64,000 bases of DNA from Flavobacterium micromati. Lineage in GTDB: Bacteria > Bacteroidota > Bacteroidia > Flavobacteriales > Flavobacteriaceae. The notes under the pieces are model-generated. The model searched no databases, was not told the DNA's origin, and was given only the letters and a program-made list of their open reading frames with translations. Below, piece after piece: positions 54,632-64,000 of the stretch (positions within the stretch are counted from its first letter, which is position 1; every line of letters begins with the position of its first letter). The DNA lies in the NCBI RefSeq assembly GCF_900129585.1, contig NZ_FQWF01000007.1, forward strand, positions 124,001 to 188,000. Reading direction: 5' to 3'. Position numbers and translations under genes: made by a program.

Positions 54632-55615
54632 ATGAAAAGAATTTTAATCACCGGCGCCGCAGGATTTTTAGGCTCACATCTTTGTGACCGATTTATAAAA
54701 GAAGGTTATTTTGTTATTGGTATGGACAATCTCATTACCGGTGATTTAAAAAACATCGAACATCTTTTTAAATTAGAACATTTTGAATTTTACCATCACG
54801 ACATAACTAAGTTCGTTCACATTCCTGGAGATTTAGATTATATCCTTCACTTTGCTTCACCAGCAAGTCCAATTGATTATTTAAAAATTCCTATTCAAAC
54901 ACTTAAAGTAGGTTCTTTAGGAACGCACAATCTTTTAGGTTTAGCTCGTGTAAAAAATGCGCGAATTCTTATTGCTTCAACCTCGGAAGTATATGGCGAT
55001 CCTTTGGTTCATCCACAAACAGAAGAATATTATGGAAATGTGAACACAATTGGCCCACGTGGCGTATATGACGAGGCCAAACGTTTTCAAGAATCGATAA
55101 CTATGGCGTATCATACTTTTCACGGCGTAGAAACCAGAATTGTTCGAATTTTTAATACTTATGGACCTAGAATGAGACTCAACGATGGTCGTGTGATTCC
55201 GGCATTTATAGGTCAAGCAATTCGTGGCGAAGATTTAACGATTTTTGGAGATGGAATGCAAACTCGTTCTTTTTGCTACGTTGATGATCAAGTAGAAGGA
55301 ATTTTTAGATTATTGCATTCAGATTATGTTTATCCAGTAAATATTGGTAATCCAAATGAAATTACCATTAAAGACTTTGCTGATGAGATTATAAAGTTAA
55401 CAGGTACAAGTCAAAAAGTAGTGTATCATCCTTTACCAATAAACGATCCTTTACAGCGTCAACCGGATATTACAAAAGCAAAACAGTTACTAGGATGGGA
55501 GGCTAAAGTAGGTCGCGCTGAAGGAATGAAAATCACTTACGATTATTTTAAGTCACTATCTAACGAAGAATTATCAAAAGAGGAGCATAAAGATTTCTCA
55601 AATTATATAAGGTAG
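54632..55615 (+). CDS. UDP-glucuronate decarboxylase-type NAD-dependent epimerase/SDR
   Basis: 327 residues. The NAD-binding motif [16 protein letters not shown] is at the N-terminus, and [20 protein letters not shown] and [20 protein letters not shown] contain the catalytic Ser and Yxxx[21 protein letters not shown] is the UDP-sugar segment. Closest to UDP-xylose synthase. It would supply UDP-xylose or a related sugar for the surface polysaccharide genes that follow; the next gene overlaps its stop (TAGTG). Confidence 0.9.
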   Translation: MKRILITGAAGFLGSHLCDRFIKEGYFVIGMDNLITGDLKNIEHLFKLEHFEFYHHDITKFVHIPGDLDYILHFASPASPIDYLKIPIQTLKVGSLGTHNLLGLARVKNARILIASTSEVYGDPLVHPQTEEYYGNVNTIGPRGVYDEAKRFQESITMAYHTFHGVETRIVRIFNTYGPRMRLNDGRVIPAFIGQAIRGEDLTIFGDGMQTRSFCYVDDQVEGIFRLLHSDYVYPVNIGNPNEITIKDFADEIIKLTGTSQKVVYHPLPINDPLQRQPDITKAKQLLGWEAKVGRAEGMKITYDYFKSLSNEELSKEEHKDFSNYIR

Positions 55616-56967
55616 TGAAGACAAGAGCAGGAAGATATTCAGCCTATATCCGCCCTTTCTCATACATGATTGATTTAATTGTCATCAATGCCTTGTCTGT
55701 TTACATTGGTCCGTTTCATGAAAACCAACTTTTGTATGCATTTTTTATTAGTAGTGCTTGGATTGTTATCGCTACTTATTTTGGGTTTTATGAGGTGTAT
55801 CGTTATACTAGAGTTATTGCAATTCTCAACAAATCCCTGAAACAGACTGTTTTATTTGGAGTTATGTGTCTTGCGTTAGAGCTTTATTTTTCAGCATTTG
55901 CCTATCAAGATAAAGTAGTTTTCTATGTTTTAATCTCACTATCAGTTGTTCTTTCGATCAAACTTTTTATCTATTATTTTTTAAGAAAATTTCGTGTTTT
56001 ATATGGTGGAAATTCTAGAACGGTTGTTTTACTGGGGAATGATAATAATATTGCTCCCTTAAAACACTTTTTTACTGATAATCCAGACTATGGTTACAAC
56101 TTAACTAAAGTATTTTTTTTTGATAAAGATAAAAATGACACGATAAAGGAATGTCTTTTATTTGTATCTAAAAATAAAATAGATGAAATTTATTGCGCTA
56201 TGGCTGATTTATCAGAAAATATGGTAGCTGATATCATCGATTTTGCTGATAACAATTTGAAAACAGTAAAATTTATTCCAGATGATAAACAAATGCTTTC
56301 CTCAAATGTAAAGTTTGAATTCTACGACTATATTCCGGTTATTTCATTAAGAAATATATTGCAGGAGGAAAGTTTTAATAAAGTAATTAAACGCGCTTTT
56401 GACCTTATTTTCTCATTAATTATAATAATTGGAGTTTTATCGTGGCTTATTCCAATTATGGCTATACTAATTAAATTAGATTCGAAAGGACCTTTGTTTT
56501 TTGTCCAAAAAAGAAACGGGTTAAATTATAAAGATTTTGATTGTTATAAATTTAGATCTATGGAATTAAATGATACTGCTGATATGGAGTTGACTTCTAA
56601 AAATGATACGAGAATAACTAATATAGGTAAATTTATTCGCAAAACTAGTATTGATGAACTGCCACAATTTATCAACGTCTTTTTGGGCGAAATGTCTGTC
56701 GTGGGACCAAGACCTCACATGGTTAGTGTAGCCAATATCTATGCTGCCAAAGTCGATAAATTTATGGTGCGGCATTTTGTAAAACCAGGTATCACGGGCC
56801 TAGCACAAACCAAAGGTTACAGGGGCGAAGTAGAAAAAGACGGAGATATCATAAACCGAGTAAAATATGATATTTTTTACATTGAAAATTGGTCACTTTT
56901 ACTAGATATAAAGATTATTTTAATTACAATATACAACACACTAAGAGGTGATGAAAAAGCATATTAA
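55615..56967 (+). CDS. Polyprenyl glycosylphosphotransferase (WcaJ/WbaP-like)
   Basis: 450 residues starting at GTG 55615, which overlaps the preceding TAG. Four or five N-terminal membrane helices (~12-115), a CoA-binding-like cytosolic domain, another helix (FDLIFSLIIIIGVLSWLIPI at ~262-282), then the bacterial sugar transferase core with GPLFFVQKRNGLNYKDFDCY, SIDELPQFINVFLGEMSVVG, PRPHMVSV and KPGITGLAQTKGYRGEVE. It transfers a sugar-1-phosphate to undecaprenyl phosphate, the first step of a capsule or exopolysaccharide repeat unit. Confidence 0.93.
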   Translation: MKTRAGRYSAYIRPFSYMIDLIVINALSVYIGPFHENQLLYAFFISSAWIVIATYFGFYEVYRYTRVIAILNKSLKQTVLFGVMCLALELYFSAFAYQDKVVFYVLISLSVVLSIKLFIYYFLRKFRVLYGGNSRTVVLLGNDNNIAPLKHFFTDNPDYGYNLTKVFFFDKDKNDTIKECLLFVSKNKIDEIYCAMADLSENMVADIIDFADNNLKTVKFIPDDKQMLSSNVKFEFYDYIPVISLRNILQEESFNKVIKRAFDLIFSLIIIIGVLSWLIPIMAILIKLDSKGPLFFVQKRNGLNYKDFDCYKFRSMELNDTADMELTSKNDTRITNIGKFIRKTSIDELPQFINVFLGEMSVVGPRPHMVSVANIYAAKVDKFMVRHFVKPGITGLAQTKGYRGEVEKDGDIINRVKYDIFYIENWSLLLDIKIILITIYNTLRGDEKAY

Positions 56968-56969
56968 TA

Positions 56970-57743
56970 ATGCAAAATCCACTTGTATCTATAATTACTC
57001 CTTGCTATAATTCTGAGAAATTTATTCAGGAAACAATTCAATCTGTTCAAAATCAAACCTACCAAAACTGGGAAATGATTATTGTTGATGACGCTTCTAC
57101 AGATGAAACAGTCGCTATCATTGATAAAATTGCAAGTATTGATTACAGAATTAAAGTTAATAAACTAAATAAAAATTCGGGAACTGGAATTGCGAGAAAT
57201 AAAGCTCTTGATTTTGCAAATGGAAAATACATTGCGTTTCTAGATGCCGATGATTTATGGAAGCCAGAAAAATTAAAAACACAAGTTAATTTTCTTCAGT
57301 CTAATAATATACCTTTTACTTTTTCCTATTATGAATGCATAAACGAAGAGGGAAAGCCATTGAATATAGCAATCGAAGCACCGAAACATCTTTCCTATCG
57401 ACAACTATTTTTTTGCAATTATGTTGGTAATCTCACGGGTATTTATGATGTTGATTATTTTGGAAAAATAAGTATTTCTTCAACTAGAAAGCGACAAGAT
57501 TGGATGTTGTGGCTCACTATTTTACAAAAAATTAAAGTAGCTCACATTGTTCCGCAAAGTTTAGCCTACTACAGAGTCCGACAAAATTCAATTTCGGCCT
57601 CAAAATTTGATTTAGTGAAGCACAATTACGCTGTTTACAAAACGTTTCATGAACTTACTGTTGTTAAATCGATAATATGCATGATCATTTTTTTATTTAC
57701 TCAATTAGTAGTTAAACCACGTTACATTAAACCATCGATTTAA
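56970..57743 (+). CDS. Family 2 glycosyltransferase
   Basis: 257 residues, GT-A fold. VSIITPCYNSEKFIQETIQS at the N-terminus, IIVDDASTDETVAIID, and YIAFLDADDLWKPEKLKTQV with the DxD site. The C-terminus has one hydrophobic helix (SIICMIIFLFTQLVV). It follows the sugar transferase by 2 bp and should add the next sugar to the lipid-linked unit. Confidence 0.92.
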   Translation: MQNPLVSIITPCYNSEKFIQETIQSVQNQTYQNWEMIIVDDASTDETVAIIDKIASIDYRIKVNKLNKNSGTGIARNKALDFANGKYIAFLDADDLWKPEKLKTQVNFLQSNNIPFTFSYYECINEEGKPLNIAIEAPKHLSYRQLFFCNYVGNLTGIYDVDYFGKISISSTRKRQDWMLWLTILQKIKVAHIVPQSLAYYRVRQNSISASKFDLVKHNYAVYKTFHELTVVKSIICMIIFLFTQLVVKPRYIKPSI

Positions 57744-59037
57744 ACTGTTTTAACTTTCCGCGACTACTTCTTTCCAAACGTTCTTTTCGAGTAAAGATAA
57801 AATGTAAATTAGGTTCAAGATACAATTCTATTGCTTTTTCAATTTTTTTTATTTGTTCCAAATGCAATTCGGTTTCACTCACATAGTCAATTTCAAAAGC
57901 ATTAATTCTGGTTTGTTTAATGATGAATTCTTTCACATTTCCGTCATCTTCAATGATACTTTTTGTCACATAATAAAAAGTCAATCCGGGCGCTTTTTTT
58001 CCGCTGGGTAAAATGGCAATGTCATTGGTTCGTCCAATTAATTTTTTTAAAATAGGTTTTTGTAAAGTGCTTTTTTTGTCTAGAATTCCAATGTCGCCTA
58101 TATCATATCGTATAAACGGATGCGCTTTGTTAAACAAAGATGTAATTACAATTCGGCCTGAAGAACCATTGGCAACAGGTTGATTATCGTCGTCTAAAAT
58201 CTCTATCATTAAAGTTTCGGCATTCACTTGCCATTCTAAATTTGGATTCTGAAAAGCAATTAAATCTAATTCTGAAGCGCCATATTCATTAACAATAGTA
58301 ATTCCAAATTGCTTTTCCAGCAGTAGTTTATCATCTTCAAAAAGCATTTCAGAAGTTACCATACAGACTTTCAAAGTAGGGCAAACGTCTTTTAATATGA
58401 TGCCTTTTTTCTTTAAAAATTTGGCAAACAGAACAATCGAACTGGTATAACCATTAATGTAATCAAATTTCGATTTCTTAAATTTCAGAAGCATTTTTTC
58501 TAAAACTAAATCTGATAAATCAAAAATAGAGAACCGAAAACGGTGACTTAAAAAATCTTTAATTCTTTCTTTTTTATTGCCAAAAAAGTCCAGCGGAATT
58601 CCATAAAAACGGGCTTGATACGAAGTATTAAAATCAATTCCGTACCATCCAAAACGGTACATATTGGAAGCCCAAGTTAATGCATGACAGTATTTATCTT
58701 TTGCAAAAACAAATGGAGTGCCACTGGAACCCGAAGTTTTGTTAATATAAATATCTTTTAAAGAGTAACCTTTTGAAAGTCTTTCTAAAAGTGATTTTTG
58801 TAAATTGTGTTTGTTCAAAATAGGTAAATCGCTCCAGTTAGAAATTATTTTTGAGCCGGATAGCTGCTGGTAAAAAGAATTATTTGCCAAGTGAAATGCA
58901 ACAATTTCTTGTTTTTTGTTTTCCAGAAATAGTTTGTATTCTTCTTCATTGAATGCCACAATTTTTTGTAGTTCAATTTTGGCTTTGTTTATTGGGAAAC
59001 CATTTACTTGAAGTGAAATGTCGAAAAGTGGAATCAT
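57727..59037 (-). CDS. CapK/phenylacetate-CoA-ligase-like adenylate-forming enzyme
   Basis: 436 residues. IYINKTSGSSGTPFVFAKDK holds the ATP-binding Ser/Gly loop, TIVNEYGASELDLIAFQNPN the YGxxE motif, and FIRYDIGDIGILDKKSTLQK the adenylate-binding Asp. It resembles the CapK proteins found in capsule clusters. Convergent with, and overlapping by 17 bp, the GT2 gene; probably part of the same polysaccharide locus. Confidence 0.85.
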   Translation of the reverse strand: MIPLFDISLQVNGFPINKAKIELQKIVAFNEEEYKLFLENKKQEIVAFHLANNSFYQQLSGSKIISNWSDLPILNKHNLQKSLLERLSKGYSLKDIYINKTSGSSGTPFVFAKDKYCHALTWASNMYRFGWYGIDFNTSYQARFYGIPLDFFGNKKERIKDFLSHRFRFSIFDLSDLVLEKMLLKFKKSKFDYINGYTSSIVLFAKFLKKKGIILKDVCPTLKVCMVTSEMLFEDDKLLLEKQFGITIVNEYGASELDLIAFQNPNLEWQVNAETLMIEILDDDNQPVANGSSGRIVITSLFNKAHPFIRYDIGDIGILDKKSTLQKPILKKLIGRTNDIAILPSGKKAPGLTFYYVTKSIIEDDGNVKEFIIKQTRINAFEIDYVSETELHLEQIKKIEKAIELYLEPNLHFIFTRKERLERSSRGKLKQFKSMV

Positions 59038-59136
59038 ACAAACTGATATTTTATCAAAAATAATATTTACTAAGATGTAATGAATAGTAAATATCAGTTT
59101 TTTAAGAATTAATTATTTTTTAAGTTTAAAACTAAT

Positions 59137-59144
59137 TATTTTTG
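59137..59144 (+). promoter_or_regulatory. -7 promoter element of purD
   Basis: TATTTTTG fits TAnnTTTG, 41 bp upstream of the ATG. Confidence 0.4.
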
Positions 59145-59185
59145 CAATCACTTGAAAAAGTGAACACACAACTAAACAACTATAA

Positions 59186-60460
59186 ATGACAATTTTACTA
59201 TTAGGTTCTGGTGGAAGAGAACATGCATTCGCATGGAAAATGGTTCAAAGTCCGCTTTGCGAAACCCTTTTTGTTGCTCCAGGAAATGCTGGCACAGCTA
59301 CAATTGCTACAAATGTTGCAATGAGTATAACTGATTTTGAAGCTATTAAAACATTCGTTATTCAAGAAAAAGTATCGATGGTTGTTGTAGGTCCAGAAGA
59401 TCCATTAGTAAAAGGAATCTATGACTTTTTCTTGAACGATGCCGATTTAAAAAATGTTCCTGTTATTGGCCCATCTAAATTAGGTGCGCAATTGGAGGGA
59501 AGTAAGGAATTTGCAAAAGAATTCTTAATTAGACATAAAATCCCTACTGCTGCTTACGATAGTTTTACTGGCGAAACTGTTGAAAACGGCTGTCAATTTC
59601 TAGAAACATTACAGCCGCCTTACGTTTTAAAAGCTGATGGGCTAGCAGCTGGAAAAGGTGTTCTTATCATTCAAGATTTGGCGGAAGCCAAAGAAGAATT
59701 GCGAAACATGCTCGTTCATCAAAAATTTGGTGCAGCAAGTGCAAAAGTTGTTATTGAGGAATTTTTAGATGGAATAGAACTAAGCTGTTTTGTGCTAACC
59801 GATGGAAAAAATTATAAAATCTTACCAACTGCTAAAGATTATAAACGAATTGGTGAAGGCGATACAGGATTAAATACAGGCGGAATGGGAGCTGTTTCTC
59901 CGGTTCCTTATGTTGACGCTGTATTGATGGAGAAAATTGAAACGCGCATTGTAAAACCAACTATTGCCGGTTTTCAAAAAGATGGAATTCCGTACAAAGG
60001 ATTTGTTTTTATCGGACTGATTAATGTAAATAATGAACCCATCGTAATTGAATACAATGTGCGAATGGGTGATCCTGAAACAGAAGTTGTAATCCCAAGA
60101 TTAAAAACAGATTTGGTACAGTTGTTTTTAGCTGTAGCCAATGAAAAACTAGATCAAATTACGCTAGAAATAGATGAACGAAGTGCGACAACGGTTATGC
60201 TAACTTCGGGAGGTTATCCAGAAAATTTCGAAAAAGGGAAAATTATTTCAGGACTCGAAAACATAGAAGATTCAATCGTTTTCCACGCAGGAACTAAACT
60301 AGATAATGGAAACGTGGTATCAAATGGAGGACGTGTTTTAGCAGTGACTTCTTATGGAAATAACTTTGAAGAGGCCATAAAAAAATCTTATCAAAACATA
60401 GGTAAACTAAGTTTTGATAAGATGTATTTTAGAAAAGATATTGGAAACGATTTAAAATAG
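59186..60460 (+). CDS. purD: Phosphoribosylamine-glycine ligase
   Basis: 424 residues, full length. ILLLGSGGREHAFAWKMVQS at the N-terminus, VGPEDPLVKGIYDFF, the ATP-grasp core YVLKADGLAAGKGVLIIQDL, YNVRMGDPETEVVIPRLKTD and the C-terminal GGRVLAVTSYG. Second step of purine synthesis. Confidence 0.97.
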   Translation: MTILLLGSGGREHAFAWKMVQSPLCETLFVAPGNAGTATIATNVAMSITDFEAIKTFVIQEKVSMVVVGPEDPLVKGIYDFFLNDADLKNVPVIGPSKLGAQLEGSKEFAKEFLIRHKIPTAAYDSFTGETVENGCQFLETLQPPYVLKADGLAAGKGVLIIQDLAEAKEELRNMLVHQKFGAASAKVVIEEFLDGIELSCFVLTDGKNYKILPTAKDYKRIGEGDTGLNTGGMGAVSPVPYVDAVLMEKIETRIVKPTIAGFQKDGIPYKGFVFIGLINVNNEPIVIEYNVRMGDPETEVVIPRLKTDLVQLFLAVANEKLDQITLEIDERSATTVMLTSGGYPENFEKGKIISGLENIEDSIVFHAGTKLDNGNVVSNGGRVLAVTSYGNNFEEAIKKSYQNIGKLSFDKMYFRKDIGNDLK

Positions 60461-60484
60461 ATTCTAATAGCCGTTTACTCTTTT

Positions 60485-60715
60485 TTATTTCAAGAAAGAG
60501 TGAGCGGTAGTATCTTGTTTCTCAGTTCCAGATTCTTCAAAAATTTTCAATTGTTTGACCCAGTAAACCAAGGCTGAGGCACAAATAATCACAAAAATCC
60601 AGTTGATTGTGTTAGCAACAAACCAAGAGGAAAGCTCTAAAGAGCGTAAAAAGTTTAGTGGAACAAATAAAATGTCGACAAATAGGTATTGTATTGCTTC
60701 GAAAAATGCTTTCAT
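60485..60715 (-). CDS. DUF6341-like small membrane protein
   Basis: 76 residues with a transmembrane helix at about 33-52 (VANTINWIFVIICASALVYW) and an amphipathic N-terminus. Found beside purD/upp in Flavobacteria as far as I recall; function unknown. Confidence 0.65.
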   Translation of the reverse strand: MKAFFEAIQYLFVDILFVPLNFLRSLELSSWFVANTINWIFVIICASALVYWVKQLKIFEESGTEKQDTTAHSFLK

Positions 60716-60857
60716 AATATATAAAAATTAATTTTAGTAGTTATTTTTTTGGATGCTGAAGGATCAAATCGATTATTTTAAATAATGTTTTGACCTTGCA
60801 GAGTTTCCTTTTTAAACAAGTATTATATTTACAGTCACAAAAGTATAAAATATCCTT

Positions 60858-61787
60858 ATGATAACAAGTGTTTTTAGAAAATCTACACCGTTAAATTTTT
60901 CAATGGTCGTAATTTTGATGCTGGTTTTCTTTTCCATATTCCAATTTCAAGATCTATCTTTTACAAATTCTACTTTTTCAATATTGAATAAAGTTGGATT
61001 ATTCTGTCTTTTAATAATTTCTATGTTTATCTCAAGCTTTATTGCAAAGAGAAATGGATTGACCAGAGACAGTGCATTTACAATATTTTTTTACTTGCTT
61101 TTTTTACTTTTTTTTCCATCTGTTTTAAATAATGCAAATTTAATAATTGCAAACTTTTTTATTCTTTTAGCAATCCGTCGTCTGGTTTCATTGCAATCAC
61201 TCAAAACTTCGAAAGAAAAGATATTTGATGCATCATTTTGTATTTTTGTCGCAGCTTTATTTCATTTTTGGAGTATACTTTTTATTTTACTCGTTTTTAT
61301 ATCTATTATTTTACATGTAGCCAGAGATTATAGAAACTGGATTTTGCCATTTATAGCGCTGTTAAGCGTTTTAATTTTGTTTTTAATTTTTACTACGTAC
61401 TTTGATATAAATAGTTTAGAATTGCTTTTCAAGGGCGTTCAAACTAATTTTGAAATCGATTATTTTACTAATTATTATCAAAACGGTGCCTTTTCAATTT
61501 TTGCAACCATAGCACTATTTTTTATCGTTTCAATATTTATTACCTTATCAAGTAAGCCACAATTATTGCACACATCCTACAAAAAAATTATCGCATCTTT
61601 TTTTATTGGAATATTAGTTTTTGTAGTTTCAGCAAATAAAAGTAGTGATTTGCTAATTTTTACAATTGCACCTTTATCTATTTTGGCAACTACTCATATT
61701 GAGATGCCGCAACTAAAACTAAATCAGGAATTAGTTTTTTACTCACTAATTGTTTGTAGTATGTTTGCTTTTTTTAGTCAGTTATAA
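60858..61787 (+). CDS. DUF6427-like multi-pass membrane protein
   Basis: 309 residues with about nine hydrophobic helices spread over its length and short basic loops. The pattern resembles O-antigen polymerase-type or beta-barrel-free exporters, but no known motif stands out. It overlaps the convergent upp gene by 6 bp. Confidence 0.65.
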   Translation: MITSVFRKSTPLNFSMVVILMLVFFSIFQFQDLSFTNSTFSILNKVGLFCLLIISMFISSFIAKRNGLTRDSAFTIFFYLLFLLFFPSVLNNANLIIANFFILLAIRRLVSLQSLKTSKEKIFDASFCIFVAALFHFWSILFILLVFISIILHVARDYRNWILPFIALLSVLILFLIFTTYFDINSLELLFKGVQTNFEIDYFTNYYQNGAFSIFATIALFFIVSIFITLSSKPQLLHTSYKKIIASFFIGILVFVVSANKSSDLLIFTIAPLSILATTHIEMPQLKLNQELVFYSLIVCSMFAFFSQL

Positions 61788-62435
61788 TTTTTTTCCGTAA
61801 GCTAAATCACCAGCGTCGCCAAGCCCTGGAACAATATAATTATGTTCGTTTAGATTGTCATCTAATGCTGCAATCCATAGATGACAGTTTTCAGGCAAAT
61901 GATTTTGAAGGTGTGCAATTCCTTCTGGAGTAGCAATTACCACCGCAATATGAATCTCTTTTGGAGTGCCTTTTTCGATTAATTTATTAAATACTGCAAC
62001 AATAGATTGACCCGTAGCAAGCATTGGATCGAGTAGTAAAACATTTTTATTATTTATATCGGCAACGGCTTGATAATCTACTTTTATCTCAAAGTAGTCG
62101 TCATTATTGGGATGGTATCTAAAGGCAGAAATAAAACCATTTTCAGCACTGTCAAAATAGTTTAAAAATCCTTGATGCATAGGCAAACCTGCGCGTAGAA
62201 TGGAACATAAAACGAGTTGGTCATTTATTTGGGTTGTTTTTTTTGTTCCAAGCGGCGTTTGAATTTCTACATCGCTATAATGAAGCTCTTTACTCAATTC
62301 ATAAGCCATTATTTCGCCAATACGCTCAATGTTTCTACGAAAACGCATGCTATCATTGTGGATATTAATATCTCTAATTTGTCCCAAAAAGTGATTTAAG
62401 ACGCTATTTTTTTCTGATAAATTATGAATTTGCAT
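61782..62435 (-). CDS. upp: Uracil phosphoribosyltransferase
   Basis: 217 residues. The PRPP-binding loop NVLLLDPMLATGQSIVAVFN is at about 133-152, LCSILRAGLPMHQGFLNYFD precedes it, and the uracil-binding end IVPGLGDAGDLAYGKKL closes the protein. Pyrimidine salvage. It is divergent from the DUF4254 gene. Confidence 0.95.
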   Translation of the reverse strand: MQIHNLSEKNSVLNHFLGQIRDINIHNDSMRFRRNIERIGEIMAYELSKELHYSDVEIQTPLGTKKTTQINDQLVLCSILRAGLPMHQGFLNYFDSAENGFISAFRYHPNNDDYFEIKVDYQAVADINNKNVLLLDPMLATGQSIVAVFNKLIEKGTPKEIHIAVVIATPEGIAHLQNHLPENCHLWIAALDDNLNEHNYIVPGLGDAGDLAYGKKL

Positions 62436-62494
62436 GGATTGGATTTAGAGATTGAACTATTAAAGATTTTATTAAACCATAAAAGTATAAAAAG

Positions 62495-62502
62495 TATCTT
62501 TG
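62495..62502 (+). promoter_or_regulatory. -7 promoter element of the DUF4254 gene
   Basis: TATCTTTG fits TAnnTTTG, 20 bp before ATG 62523, which decides that start over the upstream ATG 62424. Confidence 0.5.
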
Positions 62503-62522
62503 TGTTTATAAATTATAAAATT

Positions 62523-63128
62523 ATGTTTTCAAAATTAGCGTATTCCGTATTCGAAGAAAGTATCAAGAATTATCATCAATTTGATAATGTTGACCAACCG
62601 ATTAGCAATCCGTATCCAAAAGATAAATTTGAGCATTTATTGTATCATAAAAACTGGATTGACACGGTGCAGTGGCATTTTGAAGATATTATTAGAGATC
62701 CAAATATTGATCCAGTAGTCGCTTTAACTTTAAAAAGAAGGATTGACTCCTCTAATCAGGAACGCACTGATATGGTTGAATACATTGATAGTTATTTTCT
62801 TCAAAAATACAGTACTGTTAAAGTGAAATTTGAAGCAAAAATAAATTCTGAAAGTCCAGCTTGGGCTTTTGATCGATTGTCAATCTTAGCATTGAAAATT
62901 TACCACATGCATGAGGAAGCTACACGTGCTGAAGCGTCTCAGGATCATAGAGACAAGTGTCAGTTAAAGTTAAACATTTTGTTAGAACAAAGAACAGATT
63001 TATCTACTGCAATTGATGATTTATTAGCTGATATCGAGAATGGTGACAAATTCATGAAAGTGTATAAACAAATGAAAATGTACAATGATGATGAGTTGAA
63101 TCCTGTTTTGTATCAGAATAAGAAGTAG
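62523..63128 (+). CDS. DUF4254 domain protein
   Basis: 201 residues from ATG 62523. FEESIKNYHQFDNVDQPISN, FEHLLYHKNWIDTVQWHFED, DTVQWHFEDIIRDPNIDPV and RTDMVEYIDSYFL are the helical DUF4254 features. Often encoded next to GT9 heptosyltransferase genes in Bacteroidota, as here, which suggests a role in surface glycan assembly; function otherwise unknown. Confidence 0.85.
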   Translation: MFSKLAYSVFEESIKNYHQFDNVDQPISNPYPKDKFEHLLYHKNWIDTVQWHFEDIIRDPNIDPVVALTLKRRIDSSNQERTDMVEYIDSYFLQKYSTVKVKFEAKINSESPAWAFDRLSILALKIYHMHEEATRAEASQDHRDKCQLKLNILLEQRTDLSTAIDDLLADIENGDKFMKVYKQMKMYNDDELNPVLYQNKK

Positions 63129-63130
63129 AA

Positions 63131-63361
63131 TGGCAAAAAAATCTTTCTTTTAAACAGAACCTCTGTTTTTTAAATTCGTCTATATCATTGGATTTATAGG
63201 CGTTTTTTATGTCTTTTATGAAAACATTTTTCATGTTGAAGAGAAAAATTCTGGGATAATATTGTATGTATTAGTGATATTTGGTCTTTTTAATTTAAGA
63301 AGATATATTATTAGTAAAAACAAAAACTCACAGCGTTTACCTAAAATAAAGTTAAATAATT
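63131..63361 (+). pseudogene. Possible small membrane protein gene with premature stop
   Basis: MAKKSFF is followed by TAA (63152-63154), and the same frame continues TEPLFFKFVYIIGFIGVFYV and YENIFHVEE, then LYVLVIFGLFNLRRYIISKN. Two hydrophobic helices make a coherent small membrane protein if TAA were AAA. The frame runs on into the GT9 gene, so its true end is unclear. Chance non-coding sequence is the alternative. Confidence 0.35.
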
Positions 63362-64000
63362 TTGATTATAAAACAGAATCATATTGCCGTCATGAGACTT
63401 TCCGCAATGGGAGATGTCGCTATGACGGTTCCTGTTTTAAGAGCATTTGCAAATGAGTATCCACAAGTTAAAATCACGGTTATTTCACGTCCTTTTTTCA
63501 AACCATTTTTTGACGGAATTCCCAATTTGACTTTTTTTGTATTTGATGAAAAAAAGAGACACAAAGGGTTTTTTGGATTATTGCGTTTGTTTCTAGATTT
63601 AAAAGAACGTCAAATTGATGCTTTTGCTGATTTGCACAATGTATTGCGATCCCAAATTATTGGTAATCTTTTTGCTTTAAGCGGAAAAAAAGTGGCTGCT
63701 GTTGATAAAGGCAGAAAAGAAAAAAAAGAACTTACTCGTGCTGAAAATAAAGTTTTCAAACCATTACCAACTATGTTTGAAAGACATGCTAAAGTATTTG
63801 ACGAACTGGGTTTTCCTTTAGATTTATCCTCCCGAATTGTTGGGAAAAATTTCCCACAAAAAGCGGCTTTAAATCAAGAAATTGTATTAATTATTGGAGA
63901 GAATTATCAAAAATTAATCGGAATTGCTCCTTTTGCACAATATGATTCTAAGGTGTATCCATTAGATTTAATGCAAAAAGTTATTGATCAGTTAGCTAAC
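63362..64000 (+). CDS. Family 9 glycosyltransferase (ADP-heptose:LPS heptosyltransferase-like), 3' end outside window
   Basis: Frame open to the window edge. HIAVMRLSAMGDVAMTVPVL is the N-terminal GT9 motif, ISRPFFKPFFDGIPN follows, and FADLHNVLRSQIIGNLFALS contains the family's DLH segment. The start is either TTG 63362 (conserved residues IIKQNHIAV precede the ATG) or ATG 63392; an in-frame stop lies just upstream. It should add heptose or a related sugar to lipopolysaccharide core in the cytoplasm. Confidence 0.85.
   Translation, partial: MIIKQNHIAVMRLSAMGDVAMTVPVLRAFANEYPQVKITVISRPFFKPFFDGIPNLTFFVFDEKKRHKGFFGLLRLFLDLKERQIDAFADLHNVLRSQIIGNLFALSGKKVAAVDKGRKEKKELTRAENKVFKPLPTMFERHAKVFDELGFPLDLSSRIVGKNFPQKAALNQEIVLIIGENYQKLIGIAPFAQYDSKVYPLDLMQKVIDQLAN

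Overview
The window looks like a chromosomal segment of a Flavobacterium-type bacterium (phylum Bacteroidota). The evidence is low GC, promoters of the TAnnTTTG type, few Shine-Dalgarno signals, and families typical of that group: an HU-CCDC81/SPOR protein at dprA, a DUF4175 protein, GlnRS with an extra C-terminal domain, a head-GIN adhesin-like protein, DUF1294, DUF2089, DUF4254 and GH3-like proteins.

Layout. (1) 1-13.9 kb is an accessory region. It starts with the 3' part of a giant secreted polymorphic-toxin-like protein carrying a metallopeptidase site, followed by its likely immunity gene. Then come decayed and intact toxin-antitoxin loci (frameshifted RelE-like, ParDE-like, a PIN-toxin remnant with a 47-codon partner), REP-like palindromes, two copies of an element with conserved flanks around a variable hairpin, and an IS3-family element that cut a Crp/Fnr regulator in two. 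Both gene halves, the inverted ends and the target duplication are readable. dprA and an HU/SPOR protein are core islands inside it. (2) 14-32.7 kb is mostly core: a Pif1-like helicase, an OmpH/Skp-like lipoprotein, a methyltransferase, mnmG, ybeY, DUF4175, alkB, gltX, an SPFH protein, a YtxH/holin-like stress operon, glnS and folB. Four strong parS-type palindromes, and a fifth weaker one, lie around mnmG and ybeY. (3) 32.8-37.1 kb has no protein gene. It holds tRNA-Cys(GCA), then eight tandem copies of the tRNA 3' end plus terminator (period 87-90 bp), then a 3.4-kb hierarchical repeat array of about 38 hairpin cores. (4) 37.1-41.05 kb: LysE-type exporter, head-GIN protein, RNase R and a DUF2007-like gene. 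(5) 41.05-41.78 kb is an AT-rich gap with seven DnaA-box-like motifs. Long genes run mostly leftward before it and mostly rightward after it, so it is a candidate replication origin. (6) 41.8-64 kb: rpiB, a DUF4143 ATPase behind paired palindromic operators, tex, tatA, a GH3-like enzyme, a surface polysaccharide cluster (UDP-glucuronate decarboxylase-like, polyprenyl sugar transferase, GT2, CapK-like ligase), purD, upp, DUF4254 and the start of a GT9 heptosyltransferase-like gene.

Taken together, the second half looks like an origin-proximal core region, with parS sites about 20 kb from the candidate origin. The unexplained tRNA-fragment and hairpin arrays lie between the parS sites and that origin. 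I consider those two arrays, with the candidate origin and parS cluster, the least explained part of the window.
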